DNA of 64,000 nt, from contig NZ_HG315671.1 of assembly GCF_000723205.1 (NCBI RefSeq), positions 1,399,351 to 1,463,350 of the forward strand. Reading direction: 5' to 3'. The notes beneath the pieces are model-generated. The model ran no database searches, was not told where the DNA came from, and saw nothing but the letters and a program-made list of their open reading frames with translations. The position numbers and the translations under genes were made by a program. Source of the stretch: Formosa agariphila KMM 3901 (GTDB lineage: Bacteria > Bacteroidota > Bacteroidia > Flavobacteriales > Flavobacteriaceae). Below, in pieces: positions 34,887 through 43,979 of the stretch. The first letter of the stretch is position 1, and every line of letters begins with the position of its first letter.

Positions 34887-35687
34887 TCAGTCTTTAATCG
34901 CTTTTAAAGCATAAACCATAGGTATCTTAGAGTCTAGGTGTTTAATTCTATATTGTCTCGGATTGACCTCAACAGTGTTTCTAAAACAATCGTAAGGCGA
35001 ATAATCAAACTCCTTAAACGTTTGTAATTGTAAATTATTCTGAAGTAAACTCCCAAGGACTTCTCCCAGACTATGATTCCAAGTTATAGATTGTTGCGTA
35101 ATATTTGCTGTTCTATCGGCATACGTCCCAGACTCTATTTCAACAATAGCTTCTTTTTTAAAGTAGCTGTAGATAATCTTATCAAAATCGTCATCGAACA
35201 TCCAAACTGCAGGATGAAATTCTACAAACACAAAAGCTCCTTTTGGTTTTAAGTATTTCGAAATTGATTGTGCCCATTGGTCTAAATCGGGTAACCATCC
35301 AATGGTGCCATAACTGGTATATACGATATCGAAAGTATCATCTAAATAATTCGGTAAATCGTATAGGTCACAACAAATAAAGGACGCATCTAATTCAAGT
35401 TGTTTAGTTAAACTGTTAGCATTTTTAATGGCCACATCAGATAAATCAACACCTGTAACTTGTGCTCCTAAACGGGCTAAAGACAGCGAATCTTGACCAA
35501 AATGACATTGTAAGTGTAATATCTTTTTGCCTTGTACATCGCCAAGTAATTCCAATTCAATAGTATTTAAAGAGGAGTTTCCGTTAATAAAACCTTCAAC
35601 ATCGTAAAAATCTGATGCTAAATGTGTTTCCGTTTTAATATTCCAAGTGGCTTTGTTTATGGCTTTATAATCGTGTTCAGGATTCAT
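34887..35687 (-). CDS. Class I SAM-dependent methyltransferase
   Basis: Cytoplasmic methyltransferase of 266 residues. The start is ATG at 35687, giving MNPEHDYKAINKATWN; a longer frame to 35708 adds seven residues of no apparent value. SAM-binding motif I is LHLQCHFGQDSLSLARLGAQVTGVDLSD, followed by FDIVYTSYGTIGWLPDL (post-motif II). Substrate unknown. Convergent with the MFS gene, 20 bases apart. Confidence 0.9.
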   Translation of the reverse strand: MNPEHDYKAINKATWNIKTETHLASDFYDVEGFINGNSSLNTIELELLGDVQGKKILHLQCHFGQDSLSLARLGAQVTGVDLSDVAIKNANSLTKQLELDASFICCDLYDLPNYLDDTFDIVYTSYGTIGWLPDLDQWAQSISKYLKPKGAFVFVEFHPAVWMFDDDFDKIIYSYFKKEAIVEIESGTYADRTANITQQSITWNHSLGEVLGSLLQNNLQLQTFKEFDYSPYDCFRNTVEVNPRQYRIKHLDSKIPMVYALKAIKD

Positions 35688-35827
35688 GGTTAGTTGAATT
35701 AAATACAAGTTGAAAGAACAAATTACATATAATTTTTAAAAGGAGTGATAAGTACATTAAATTAAGAGGATTGAGCATGAACTTTCAGATTTAAATCACA
35801 CGATTAAACTTCGGAAAACAAATACAT

Positions 35828-35835
35828 TATCTTTG
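35828..35835 (+). promoter_or_regulatory. -7 element of the radical SAM gene
   Basis: An exact TAnnTTTG lies 20 bases before the TTG start at 35856, predicting a leader of only about 14 bases. Confidence 0.55.
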
Positions 35836-35855
35836 CTCAAAATTTTGCATATATT

Positions 35856-38051
35856 TTGAAAGACATCTTACTAATTACACCTCCATTTACCCAGTTAAAT
35901 ACACCGTATCCAGCAACGGCGTATTTAAAAGGATTTTTAAATACTAAGGATATTTCTGCAACTCAAATGGATTTGGGAATTGAAGTGATTATAGAGTTGT
36001 TTTCGAAAAATGCATTTACGATGTTGTTCGATTCTGCTTACGAGAATGATACCATTCAGAGTGAAAATGCGCAACGTATATATACCTTAAAAGACGATTA
36101 TTTAAAGGTGTTAGAGCCTATAATAGAATTCCTGCAAGGCAAGAATGTAACTTTAGCAAGGCAAATTTGTACCGATAATTTTTTACCACGGGCATCACGA
36201 TTCGATAATCTAGAAGATTTAAATTGGGCCTTCGGTAATATGGGAATGCAAGATAAAGCTAAGCACTTGGCGACCTTGTTTCTTGAAGATTTATCCGATT
36301 TTATTATTGAATGTATAGACGATAATTTTGGATTTAGTCGTTATGCCGAACGTTTAGGGATGAGTGCCAATTCGTTTGATGAGTTGTACGATAGTTTACA
36401 ACAAGATATTACCTTTATTGACGATATCACGCTACAAATCCTAGAAGGTAAATTAGAAGAAGTGCAACCTAAAATTGTTTGTTTATCGGTGCCGTTTCCG
36501 GGGAATTTATACAGTGCGTTTCGTTGTGCACAGTTTATAAAATCTAATTATCCAAATATTACTGTCGAAATGGGAGGCGGATTCCCAAACACAGAGTTGC
36601 GTTCTTTAAAAGATGTTCGTGTGTTTGAGTTTTTCGATTTTATTACATTAGACGATGGGGAATTACCTGTCGAATTATTACACGATTTAGTAGTCAATAC
36701 TAAAGATAAAAACACCTTCAAGTTTAAACGTACTCTGTTATTAGAAAACAATGCTGTGGTGTATAAAAATGATAGTCCGCTTCCGGATTATAAGCAAAGT
36801 GCAGTTGGGACACCCGATTATTCAGATTTGTTGTTGGATGAGTATATTTCGGTTATAGAAATTGCGAATCCAATGCACAGTTTATGGAGTGACGGACGTT
36901 GGAACAAACTCACCATGGCACATGGATGCTATTGGGGAAAATGCACATTTTGTGATATTTCCTTAGATTATATAAAAATTTACGAACCTATCGCGGCTAA
37001 GACATTAGTCGACCGCATGGAGGAGTTAATAGCGCAAACGGGAGATACCGGATTTCATTTTGTCGATGAAGCCGCGCCACCGTCATTAATGAAAGCATTA
37101 GCTTTAGAAATATTAAAACGTGATTTAACGTTAACGTGGTGGGCAAATATCAGGTTCGAGAAAAATTTTACTCAAGATTTATGTATTCTTTTAAAAGCCT
37201 CTGGATGTATCGCGGTTTCTGGAGGCTTGGAAGTGGCATCAGACCGTTTATTAAAACTAATTGATAAAGGTGTGACTGTGGAACAAGTCGCGCAAGTGAC
37301 TCGTAATTTAACCGAAAGTAATATCATGGTACATTCGTATTTAATGTACGGGTATCCTACACAAACGGAGCAAGAAACCATAGATAGTTTAGAAATGGTA
37401 CGTCAGTTGTTTGAAGTTGGCGTTTTGCAATCTGGCTTTTGGCATCAGTTTGCATTAACAGCACATAGTCCAATAGGCCTAAATCCAGCCGAGTTCGGCG
37501 TTACGCCACATTACAACGACATCACCTTTGCAAATAACGATGTCGCGTTTTCCGATGTGACAGGTATCGACCATTCAAAATTTAGTAACGGACTAAAAAC
37601 CTCATTATTTAATTATATGCACGGGATAGGGTTTGATTTACCGCTTCAGGATTGGTTCGATTTTAATGTCCCTGATACGACAGTAGATTCAGATTGTATT
37701 TTTAATGCTTTACAAACCGAACCGAGTTTCAGTGTAAAACCAACAGCTAAAATTGTATGGTTAGGTAAAACACCGTTTGTAGAAGAGGTCTCGAAAACTA
37801 AAAAAGGAACGACCTATACGAGTTTGAAAATGACGTTCTACGATAAAACAAATGCCTTTCAAATTTCAACACCTTTAGATGAAGGTGAGTGGTTATTAGA
37901 TATGCTAGAACAACTTAAGCCAAGTAGTGCCACGCAAACGTCTTTTAATATGTTGAAGAAAGATTTTGAATCTCATTTTGAGAATTTCGAATTATTCTGG
38001 TTTTCAAAACCTATAAACACATTAAAGGCACATGGTTTATTGGTGTTGTAA
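35856..38051 (+). CDS. B12-binding-type radical SAM protein of unknown function
   Basis: Protein of 731 residues, starting at a TTG codon. The N-terminal third is a B12-binding-like Rossmann region (LITPPFTQLNTPYPATAYLKGFL; later CLSVPFPGNLYSAFRCAQFI). The DxHxxG motif that holds the cobalamin base is not seen. The radical SAM core starts at about 350, with the cluster cysteines 358, 363 and 366 in GCYWGKCTFC, which is CX4CX2C rather than the usual CX3CX2C. Then come GLEVASDRLLKLIDKG and SYLMYGYPTQTEQET. The C-terminal 200 residues are a separate domain. Reaction unknown. It stands alone and is convergent with a LuxR-type regulator. Confidence 0.87.
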   Translation: MKDILLITPPFTQLNTPYPATAYLKGFLNTKDISATQMDLGIEVIIELFSKNAFTMLFDSAYENDTIQSENAQRIYTLKDDYLKVLEPIIEFLQGKNVTLARQICTDNFLPRASRFDNLEDLNWAFGNMGMQDKAKHLATLFLEDLSDFIIECIDDNFGFSRYAERLGMSANSFDELYDSLQQDITFIDDITLQILEGKLEEVQPKIVCLSVPFPGNLYSAFRCAQFIKSNYPNITVEMGGGFPNTELRSLKDVRVFEFFDFITLDDGELPVELLHDLVVNTKDKNTFKFKRTLLLENNAVVYKNDSPLPDYKQSAVGTPDYSDLLLDEYISVIEIANPMHSLWSDGRWNKLTMAHGCYWGKCTFCDISLDYIKIYEPIAAKTLVDRMEELIAQTGDTGFHFVDEAAPPSLMKALALEILKRDLTLTWWANIRFEKNFTQDLCILLKASGCIAVSGGLEVASDRLLKLIDKGVTVEQVAQVTRNLTESNIMVHSYLMYGYPTQTEQETIDSLEMVRQLFEVGVLQSGFWHQFALTAHSPIGLNPAEFGVTPHYNDITFANNDVAFSDVTGIDHSKFSNGLKTSLFNYMHGIGFDLPLQDWFDFNVPDTTVDSDCIFNALQTEPSFSVKPTAKIVWLGKTPFVEEVSKTKKGTTYTSLKMTFYDKTNAFQISTPLDEGEWLLDMLEQLKPSSATQTSFNMLKKDFESHFENFELFWFSKPINTLKAHGLLVL

Positions 38052-38062
38052 ATAATTAGTTT

Positions 38063-38863
38063 TTATGTTAAAAGTCCTTCGATATATCCTTTCGCCATAA
38101 GTTCCGCAGTGTTTTTTACTCCTGTTTTGCATAGAATATTTTTCTTATGTGTTCTAACGGTGTGCGGTGAAATAGATAACATATTACCTATTTCGTTAGC
38201 ATTTAGGCCATTCGATATTTGCTTAACAATTTCGATTTCACGTTTTGTAAGAATGCTTAACAGGTTTGTAGGGGTATCTTTTATTCGTTTCGGATTAAAA
38301 ACTTCATGTTCTATTGACACATTATAGTAGGAAGGCCCCCCTGTTAGACTGATAAATGATACATAAGGCAGTGATTGTTTTTGAATGTGTTCAATTTTGG
38401 AATGCACACTTAAAACATGCATAGGAATATGATTTTCTGTCACAGAAGTTACGGTTAATTGGTGTAACATGGTACAACACTCGTTTTTAAAATTCGTCAT
38501 TTTATAGGTATACACCGCCTTGTAATCAGTAATTTTATCTTTATCAACAAAATTAAAAAAGAAATCTTTTATTATTAATTCCTTTTTTTTTAAACTTTCA
38601 ATTTCTTCAGGTAGAGCCGTGCTAAGAATTTTTTCTATATCAATGTCTTCAGCAGAAATGCCTAAAACATCTTGTACACCTTCAGAAACAAATTCTATTT
38701 CTAAATTGTGGGCATTTATAACATAAAAATAAGTATTACCGGGAGAGAATATATTAGCAAATAATTGTAACTGATTTTTGGATTTGTAATTTTCATAAAT
38801 TTTTACTTTTGATGAATATTCGGTTCTCCAAAATTCTAATATCTCATTAAAATTACTTTTCAT
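38063..38863 (-). CDS. PAS-like sensor/LuxR-type transcriptional regulator
   Basis: Regulator of 266 residues. Residues about 45-175 look like a PAS domain (YFYVINAHNLEIEFVSEGVQDVLGISAEDI). The C-terminal 62 residues are a GerE/LuxR helix-turn-helix: LTKREIEIVKQISNGLNANEIGNML and ISPHTVRTHKKNI. It has no receiver domain, so it may sense a small ligand or redox directly. Targets unknown. It is convergent with the radical SAM gene and divergent from the metal efflux operon. Confidence 0.87.
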   Translation of the reverse strand: MKSNFNEILEFWRTEYSSKVKIYENYKSKNQLQLFANIFSPGNTYFYVINAHNLEIEFVSEGVQDVLGISAEDIDIEKILSTALPEEIESLKKKELIIKDFFFNFVDKDKITDYKAVYTYKMTNFKNECCTMLHQLTVTSVTENHIPMHVLSVHSKIEHIQKQSLPYVSFISLTGGPSYYNVSIEHEVFNPKRIKDTPTNLLSILTKREIEIVKQISNGLNANEIGNMLSISPHTVRTHKKNILCKTGVKNTAELMAKGYIEGLLT

Positions 38864-39037
38864 AAATAGATTGATTAGTTGATTTATATACTATGATTAT
38901 CAATCAAATTCTTAGGGAGTAATAAATTATATAAATAATTTTTAGTTGATTTTAAAAATTCTATTAAAAGAATATAAAATCGATTAACTGAGTTTTTTGT
39001 AAATAATAAATTATTTTAGTTTTGAGTATGCTAGTTT

Positions 39038-39052
39038 TGCAATCCTATTGCA
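39038..39052. promoter_or_regulatory. Candidate operator 1 of the metal efflux operon
   Basis: A perfect palindrome TGCAAT-CCT-ATTGCA of 15 bases ends 12 bases upstream of the -7 element, overlapping the expected -33 region. A closely related 15-mer occurs before the ATPase gene at 45603. It suits a Fur/Zur-type repressor such as the one encoded at 45186. Confidence 0.65.
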
Positions 39053-39064
39053 TTAAATAATTTG

Positions 39065-39072
39065 TATATTTG
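39065..39072 (+). promoter_or_regulatory. -7 element of the metal efflux operon
   Basis: An exact TAnnTTTG lies only 5 bases before the ATG at 39078, so the transcript of the first gene is probably leaderless or almost so. Confidence 0.65.
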
Positions 39073-39077
39073 AATTC

Positions 39078-39389
39078 ATGAAATTTTTAACAGTCATATT
39101 ATCCATTTATATTTTAGCATTAAACTTTGCGCCTTGCGAAGATATTGCTCCTATTGGCGATGATACAACTACCGAAATTACGCAACAATCGGATGCGAAC
39201 CACGAGCACAATGCTACAGACGAATGTTCTCCATTTTGCCAATGCCATTGTTGCCATATTCACGCTACAGAATTTACGCCTCTACAAGTTTCCTTTACAG
39301 TGCCAGACATTTCAACAAAAATATTTCTTCATTTCGATAGTCTAGGTCAAGATTTTAATCAGACTTTATTACAACCGCCTCGGGTATAA
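39078..39389 (+). CDS. DUF6660-like His/Cys-rich exported metal-binding protein
   Basis: Small protein of 103 residues with an N-terminal signal sequence (about 1-17, ending near NFAPC). The mature part has a dense metal-binding cluster: His42, His44, Cys50, Cys54, Cys56, His57, Cys58, Cys59, His60 and His62. Such proteins (DUF6660) are common directly before CusA/CzcA genes in Bacteroidetes, and a periplasmic metal-buffering or chaperone role is inferred. First gene of the efflux operon, with its own operator and promoter. Confidence 0.82.
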   Translation: MKFLTVILSIYILALNFAPCEDIAPIGDDTTTEITQQSDANHEHNATDECSPFCQCHCCHIHATEFTPLQVSFTVPDISTKIFLHFDSLGQDFNQTLLQPPRV

Positions 39390-39643
39390 TGTGTCCTGTT
39401 TTTACAGGGTTTAATACCAATTCTTGTTTGAAATTACTATAAAATAAAATAATGATTTTTTTCTTTAAATGAAGAAGAAAAATAAAGCATAGCCTTAGTT
39501 ACGGTTTCTTTTTATTCTGAAATAGAAAGTAAAAAAGGGTGTTTTATTATGGTTATTTCAATGAGAAATGGTATAAGTACATAATTCTTAAAGACCATTT
39601 AAGAATACGTTTTAATTTATAATCACATTATAACCCATTTTGT
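39390..39643 (+). other. Intergenic leader before czcA
   Basis: The 254-base gap contains no gene. A 9-bp inverted repeat with a 5-base loop (39584-39592 with 39598-39606) lies 38 bases before the czcA start. It may be a second operator or a leader hairpin that sets expression relative to the upstream gene. Confidence 0.45.
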
Positions 39644-42600
39644 ATGATTAATAAAATCATTGATTTTTCAATCCATAATAAATTTATTATTGGTTTGCTT
39701 ACGCTTACCATAATAGGAGCGGGGATTTGGAGCATGACAAAAGTGCCCATAGATGCCGTTCCAGACATTACAAATAATCAAGTTCAAGTCATTACACAAG
39801 CACCTAATTTAGGCACCGAAGACATAGAACAATTTGTAACCTATCCTGTAGAAGTTGCGATGAGTAACTTACCAGATGTTAAAGAAATTCGTTCGGTATC
39901 ACGTTTTGGTTTATCGGTAGTCACCATCGTTTTCGACGACGACATGGGAACTTATTTACCAAGACAATTAGTATCCGAAAAACTGACCGAAGTTAAAGAA
40001 GATATTCCCGAAGGTTTTGGTACGCCAACCATGGGACCGATTACTACAGGATTAGGAGAAATCTACCAATACACACTTAAAGTAAAGCCTGAATATAAAG
40101 ACACATATTCGATTTCAGATTTGCGAACCATGCAAGATTGGATTGTGCAACGTCAAATGGCTATGGTGCCGGGTGTTGTTGAAGTGAATGCTATTGGTGG
40201 AAAAATTAAGCAATACGAAGTTGCTGTAGACCCTTCAGAATTAAATGCGATTGGTTTATCCATTACCGATATTTTTGAAGCTTTAGAAGTTAATAATCAG
40301 AATACTGGTGGTGCGTATATCGAGAAAAACCATCAAGCCCATTTTATTCGTGGCGAAGGTTTAATTCGCAGTTTAGACGATATTAAACAAATTGTAGTGT
40401 CTCATGCCCAAGGCGTGCCCATTACTATTGGGTCTATTGCCGAAGTTAAATTTGGTTCGGCCATTCGTTATGGTGCTCTAACCCAAGATGGCGAAGGCGA
40501 GGTTGTTGGCGGATTAGTCATGATGTTAAAAGGTGCGAATTCTAACGACGTGATACAAGCCGTTAAGGAACGTATGCAACTCATTCAGAAATCACTTCCG
40601 GAAGGTGTCGAAATTCAACCGCTTTTAGACCGAAGTGTTCTAATTGCAAAAACAACCTCTACCGTTGGGTTCAACTTAGTTGAAGGTGCCCTAATCGTCA
40701 TCTTTGTCCTGATTTTCCTATTAGGAAATTGGCGTGGTGGACTTATAGTCGCATCGACCATTCCGTTATCCTTACTGTTTGCATTTATATTAATGTATGT
40801 GTTCGATGTTTGGGCAAATCTAATGAGTTTAGGTGCGATAGATTTCGGAATTATTGTCGATGGCGCCGTTATTATCGTAGAAGCTACCGTATTTATTTTC
40901 GCCTCTCAAGTCCTTAAAAAAGGGAAACTCACATCCGAAAACCGAGATAAAATTGCTTCAAAGGCCTCAAAGAAAATGATGAATGCCGCGTTCTTTGGTC
41001 AGCTTATTATTCTTATAGTGTTTCTTCCAATTCTTGCTCTAGAAGGGATTGAAGGAAAAATGTTTAAACCTATGGCGTTAACTTTTATTTTCGCGATGAT
41101 TGGTGCCATGATTTTGTGTTTAACCTACGTCCCAATGATGTCGGCTTTAATACTTCGTGCGCCTAAAACAGATAAATTATCTTACGGCGACAAGTTTGTA
41201 CACTGGGTAGAGCGTAAATATCAACCGTTATTAGATGGCGCTTTAAATAAAGGAAAATGGATTATCGGACTTGGGGTTTTGTTATTCGCAGTCACGGTGT
41301 TTATGTTTTCTAGAATGGGAGGCGAGTTTATTCCGCAGTTAGACGAAGGCGATATTGCATTTCATGCCATTTTAAAACCAGGAAGTTCGCTTACAGAAAC
41401 CATTGAAACGACAACAAAAATTGAACAAGTTGTAAAAGCTAACTTTCCTGAAGTCGATAAAGTTGTGAGTCGTATTGGTGTGGCCGAAATACCTACAGAC
41501 CCTATGCCCATGGATTTGGCCGATGTTATTGTAATTCTAAAACCTAAAAGCGAATGGGTGTCTGCCAGTTCTAAAGACGAATTGATAGATAAAATGAAGG
41601 CGGCGGTGCAAGTAATTCCGGGTGTAAATTACGAATTTACACAACCCATGGAAATGCGTTTTAATGAATTGTTAGAAGGTGTTCGTGAAGATATTGCTAT
41701 TAAATTATATGGTGAAGATATATATGTGCTGTCGGAAAAAGCTGAAGAAGTAACCAAACTTATAGCAGGAATAGAAGGGATTGGCGATATGAAAGCTGAA
41801 GCCACCACAGGATTACCACAAATGACCATTACGTATAACCGACAAAAATTGGCGCAATACGGATTGCAAATAAATGATTTAAATCAGATTGTGGAATCTG
41901 CTTTCGCAGGAGGAAAAGCAGGAGTGATTTTTGAAGGTGAAAAACGTTTTGATGTAGTCGTGCGTTTACAAGAAAAAAACAGGACCGATATTACGGATGT
42001 TCAGAATTTGTTTATCAAATTACCAGGCGGTTCTCAAATTCCGTTAAAGGAAATAGCAGATATTTCGTATAAAGCTGGGCCTATGCAAATAAGTCGAGAT
42101 AATACCAATCGCAGAACGTATGTCGGGGTAAATGTACGTGGTCGTGATGTGAAATCTTTAGTGACAGAAATTCAGACGAAATTAGATGCCGAATTAGAAT
42201 TACCTCCAGGATATTTTATCCGTTATGGTGGGGCATTCGAAAATCTAGAACGCGCCAGTTCCCGATTACAAACTGTAGTTCCAATTGCATTATTATTGAT
42301 TTTTGTACTCATATATTTTGCCTTAAAATCATTTCCGCAAACGCTCATGATTTACATAGCGATTCCCATGGCGACTATTGGTGGGGTCTTTGCGCTTTGG
42401 TTGCGAGATATGCCTTTTAGTATTTCTGCTGGTGTCGGATTTATTGTCCTCTTTGGAGTCGCCGTATTAAACGGACTGGTCATGATTAGCGGTTTAAATG
42501 AACTTAAGGATGAAGGCGTCGTCAATTTAAAAGACCGCATTTTTGAAGGGACTAAACGCCGAATTCGACCAATCATGCTTACCGCATTTACAGATGTGTT

Positions 42601-43978
42601 AGGATTTCTGCCTATGGCAATTTCGGCATCAGCAGGAGCCGAAGTACAACGACCGTTAGCCACTGTGGTTATTGGTGGTTTATTAACGTCCACGTTATTA
42701 ACCTTATTCGTACTTCCTATTTTATATCATTGGGTTGAGGAACGTCAAGATAAAATTACCATAAAACGTTCAATGGGACCAGCAATTGCTGTAATGGTGT
42801 TATTTTTAGGACTTCCACAACTAACATTTGCACAACAAGTACCCAATCAAAGTCAGGAGATTTCTTTAGAAGATGCAGTGCAATTATCTAAAACGCAATA
42901 TCCGTTATTAAAACAAAAAGCGTTGGCTATAGATAAAGAAGAAGCAATTAAAAGTACGGCTTTCGATTTAGGGATAACTAATTTGTCTACAGGCGGTGAA
43001 GAACTTAGAGGCGGTGAAGGGATATACACTACTGTTCAGGTCGCTCAAAATAATATTGATGTATTCGGAATTGGTGCTAAAAAGCAGTTGCAGGATCAGC
43101 GTATTTTACTAGCCGAACGGGCGTATCAATTATCGGAGCTTCAATTGGCATTAGAGGTCAAAAAAGCATGGGCCAAAGCGTATCAGACTAAAATGCAGTA
43201 TAATTTATATTCAGAATTAGATTCTGTTTATACCAAGTTTGAACAAGCAGTTGCTCTGAATTATGAAGTTGAAGCCATTTCGAGATTAGAATATGCGGCG
43301 GCAAAACATCAGTATTATCAAATTCAGAATACAAAAACGAAAGCTTTTACCGCATATAGTATTGCCTTACAACAGTTGAATTTGTGGTTAGCGTCGGATA
43401 CATTTTATACCGTTCCAGATACTTTTGATGGTCATGATGCTTTAATATCAGCATTAGATATTGAAAAGCATCCGGCGTATCAAGTGGCCGAATTGCAAGT
43501 AAAAGCTTCAGAAGCTCAATTAAAAGCGGCCAAAGCAAATAGTCTGCCAAAATTTAATGTGCAAGGTGGTTTACAAAATGTCGATGGGCAGTCCGGATTT
43601 TACAGTTTTCAAGGCGGGATATCGATTCCGTTTTTGTCCGGTAGTAAACGCGCCGATATTAAGACAGCCAAAATAGATAAACAGATTGCAGAATCTAATG
43701 TGCGCTTAAGACAAGAACAGGTAAAATCTGAATATTTTCAAGCTCAGGCACAATATAGGCAATGGTCCGAATCCTGGATGTTTTACAATACTAAAGTATT
43801 GCCATTAGCTAAAGAACAGCGCCAAGGGGCGTTATTGGCCTATAAAGAAGGCGCTGTAGATTATAGCGGATTTTCACAACTTATAAAAGAAGCGATTCAA
43901 TCGGAATTGGATGCACAAGAAGCGCTTTTAAATTACTTGAACAGTTTATTCGAATTACAATATTTTAATCAGAATTAA
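39644..43978 (+). CDS. czcA: CzcA-type heavy-metal RND pump fused to a TolC-like outer-membrane factor
   Basis: Fusion protein of 1444 residues. Residues 1 to about 1040 are a proton-driven HME-RND transporter with twelve membrane helices. TM4 carries IDFGIIVDGAVIIVE with Asp400, Asp406 and Glu413, matching CzcA Asp402/Asp408/Glu415. CusA lacks this DFG pattern, so divalent ions such as Zn, Cd or Co are favoured. At about 1045-1063 a hydrophobic segment ends LTFAQQ like a signal-peptidase site, and residues 1064-1444 are a TolC/CusC-type helical barrel domain. The pump and channel of one tripartite complex are thus made as one chain. Such fusions occur in Bacteroidetes. Confidence 0.94.
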   Translation: MINKIIDFSIHNKFIIGLLTLTIIGAGIWSMTKVPIDAVPDITNNQVQVITQAPNLGTEDIEQFVTYPVEVAMSNLPDVKEIRSVSRFGLSVVTIVFDDDMGTYLPRQLVSEKLTEVKEDIPEGFGTPTMGPITTGLGEIYQYTLKVKPEYKDTYSISDLRTMQDWIVQRQMAMVPGVVEVNAIGGKIKQYEVAVDPSELNAIGLSITDIFEALEVNNQNTGGAYIEKNHQAHFIRGEGLIRSLDDIKQIVVSHAQGVPITIGSIAEVKFGSAIRYGALTQDGEGEVVGGLVMMLKGANSNDVIQAVKERMQLIQKSLPEGVEIQPLLDRSVLIAKTTSTVGFNLVEGALIVIFVLIFLLGNWRGGLIVASTIPLSLLFAFILMYVFDVWANLMSLGAIDFGIIVDGAVIIVEATVFIFASQVLKKGKLTSENRDKIASKASKKMMNAAFFGQLIILIVFLPILALEGIEGKMFKPMALTFIFAMIGAMILCLTYVPMMSALILRAPKTDKLSYGDKFVHWVERKYQPLLDGALNKGKWIIGLGVLLFAVTVFMFSRMGGEFIPQLDEGDIAFHAILKPGSSLTETIETTTKIEQVVKANFPEVDKVVSRIGVAEIPTDPMPMDLADVIVILKPKSEWVSASSKDELIDKMKAAVQVIPGVNYEFTQPMEMRFNELLEGVREDIAIKLYGEDIYVLSEKAEEVTKLIAGIEGIGDMKAEATTGLPQMTITYNRQKLAQYGLQINDLNQIVESAFAGGKAGVIFEGEKRFDVVVRLQEKNRTDITDVQNLFIKLPGGSQIPLKEIADISYKAGPMQISRDNTNRRTYVGVNVRGRDVKSLVTEIQTKLDAELELPPGYFIRYGGAFENLERASSRLQTVVPIALLLIFVLIYFALKSFPQTLMIYIAIPMATIGGVFALWLRDMPFSISAGVGFIVLFGVAVLNGLVMISGLNELKDEGVVNLKDRIFEGTKRRIRPIMLTAFTDVLGFLPMAISASAGAEVQRPLATVVIGGLLTSTLLTLFVLPILYHWVEERQDKITIKRSMGPAIAVMVLFLGLPQLTFAQQVPNQSQEISLEDAVQLSKTQYPLLKQKALAIDKEEAIKSTAFDLGITNLSTGGEELRGGEGIYTTVQVAQNNIDVFGIGAKKQLQDQRILLAERAYQLSELQLALEVKKAWAKAYQTKMQYNLYSELDSVYTKFEQAVALNYEVEAISRLEYAAAKHQYYQIQNTKTKAFTAYSIALQQLNLWLASDTFYTVPDTFDGHDALISALDIEKHPAYQVAELQVKASEAQLKAAKANSLPKFNVQGGLQNVDGQSGFYSFQGGISIPFLSGSKRADIKTAKIDKQIAESNVRLRQEQVKSEYFQAQAQYRQWSESWMFYNTKVLPLAKEQRQGALLAYKEGAVDYSGFSQLIKEAIQSELDAQEALLNYLNSLFELQYFNQN

Positions 43979-43979
43979 G

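Noticed and set aside
39078-39389. A second overlapping frame in the DUF6660 gene (39127-39345)
   Set aside because: The first frame has the signal peptide and the His/Cys cluster; the second has no sensible features.
42352-42693. Open frames antisense to czcA and to the P-type ATPase
   Set aside because: They are opposite-strand shadows of strongly conserved coding sequence, without start signals or recognisable products.
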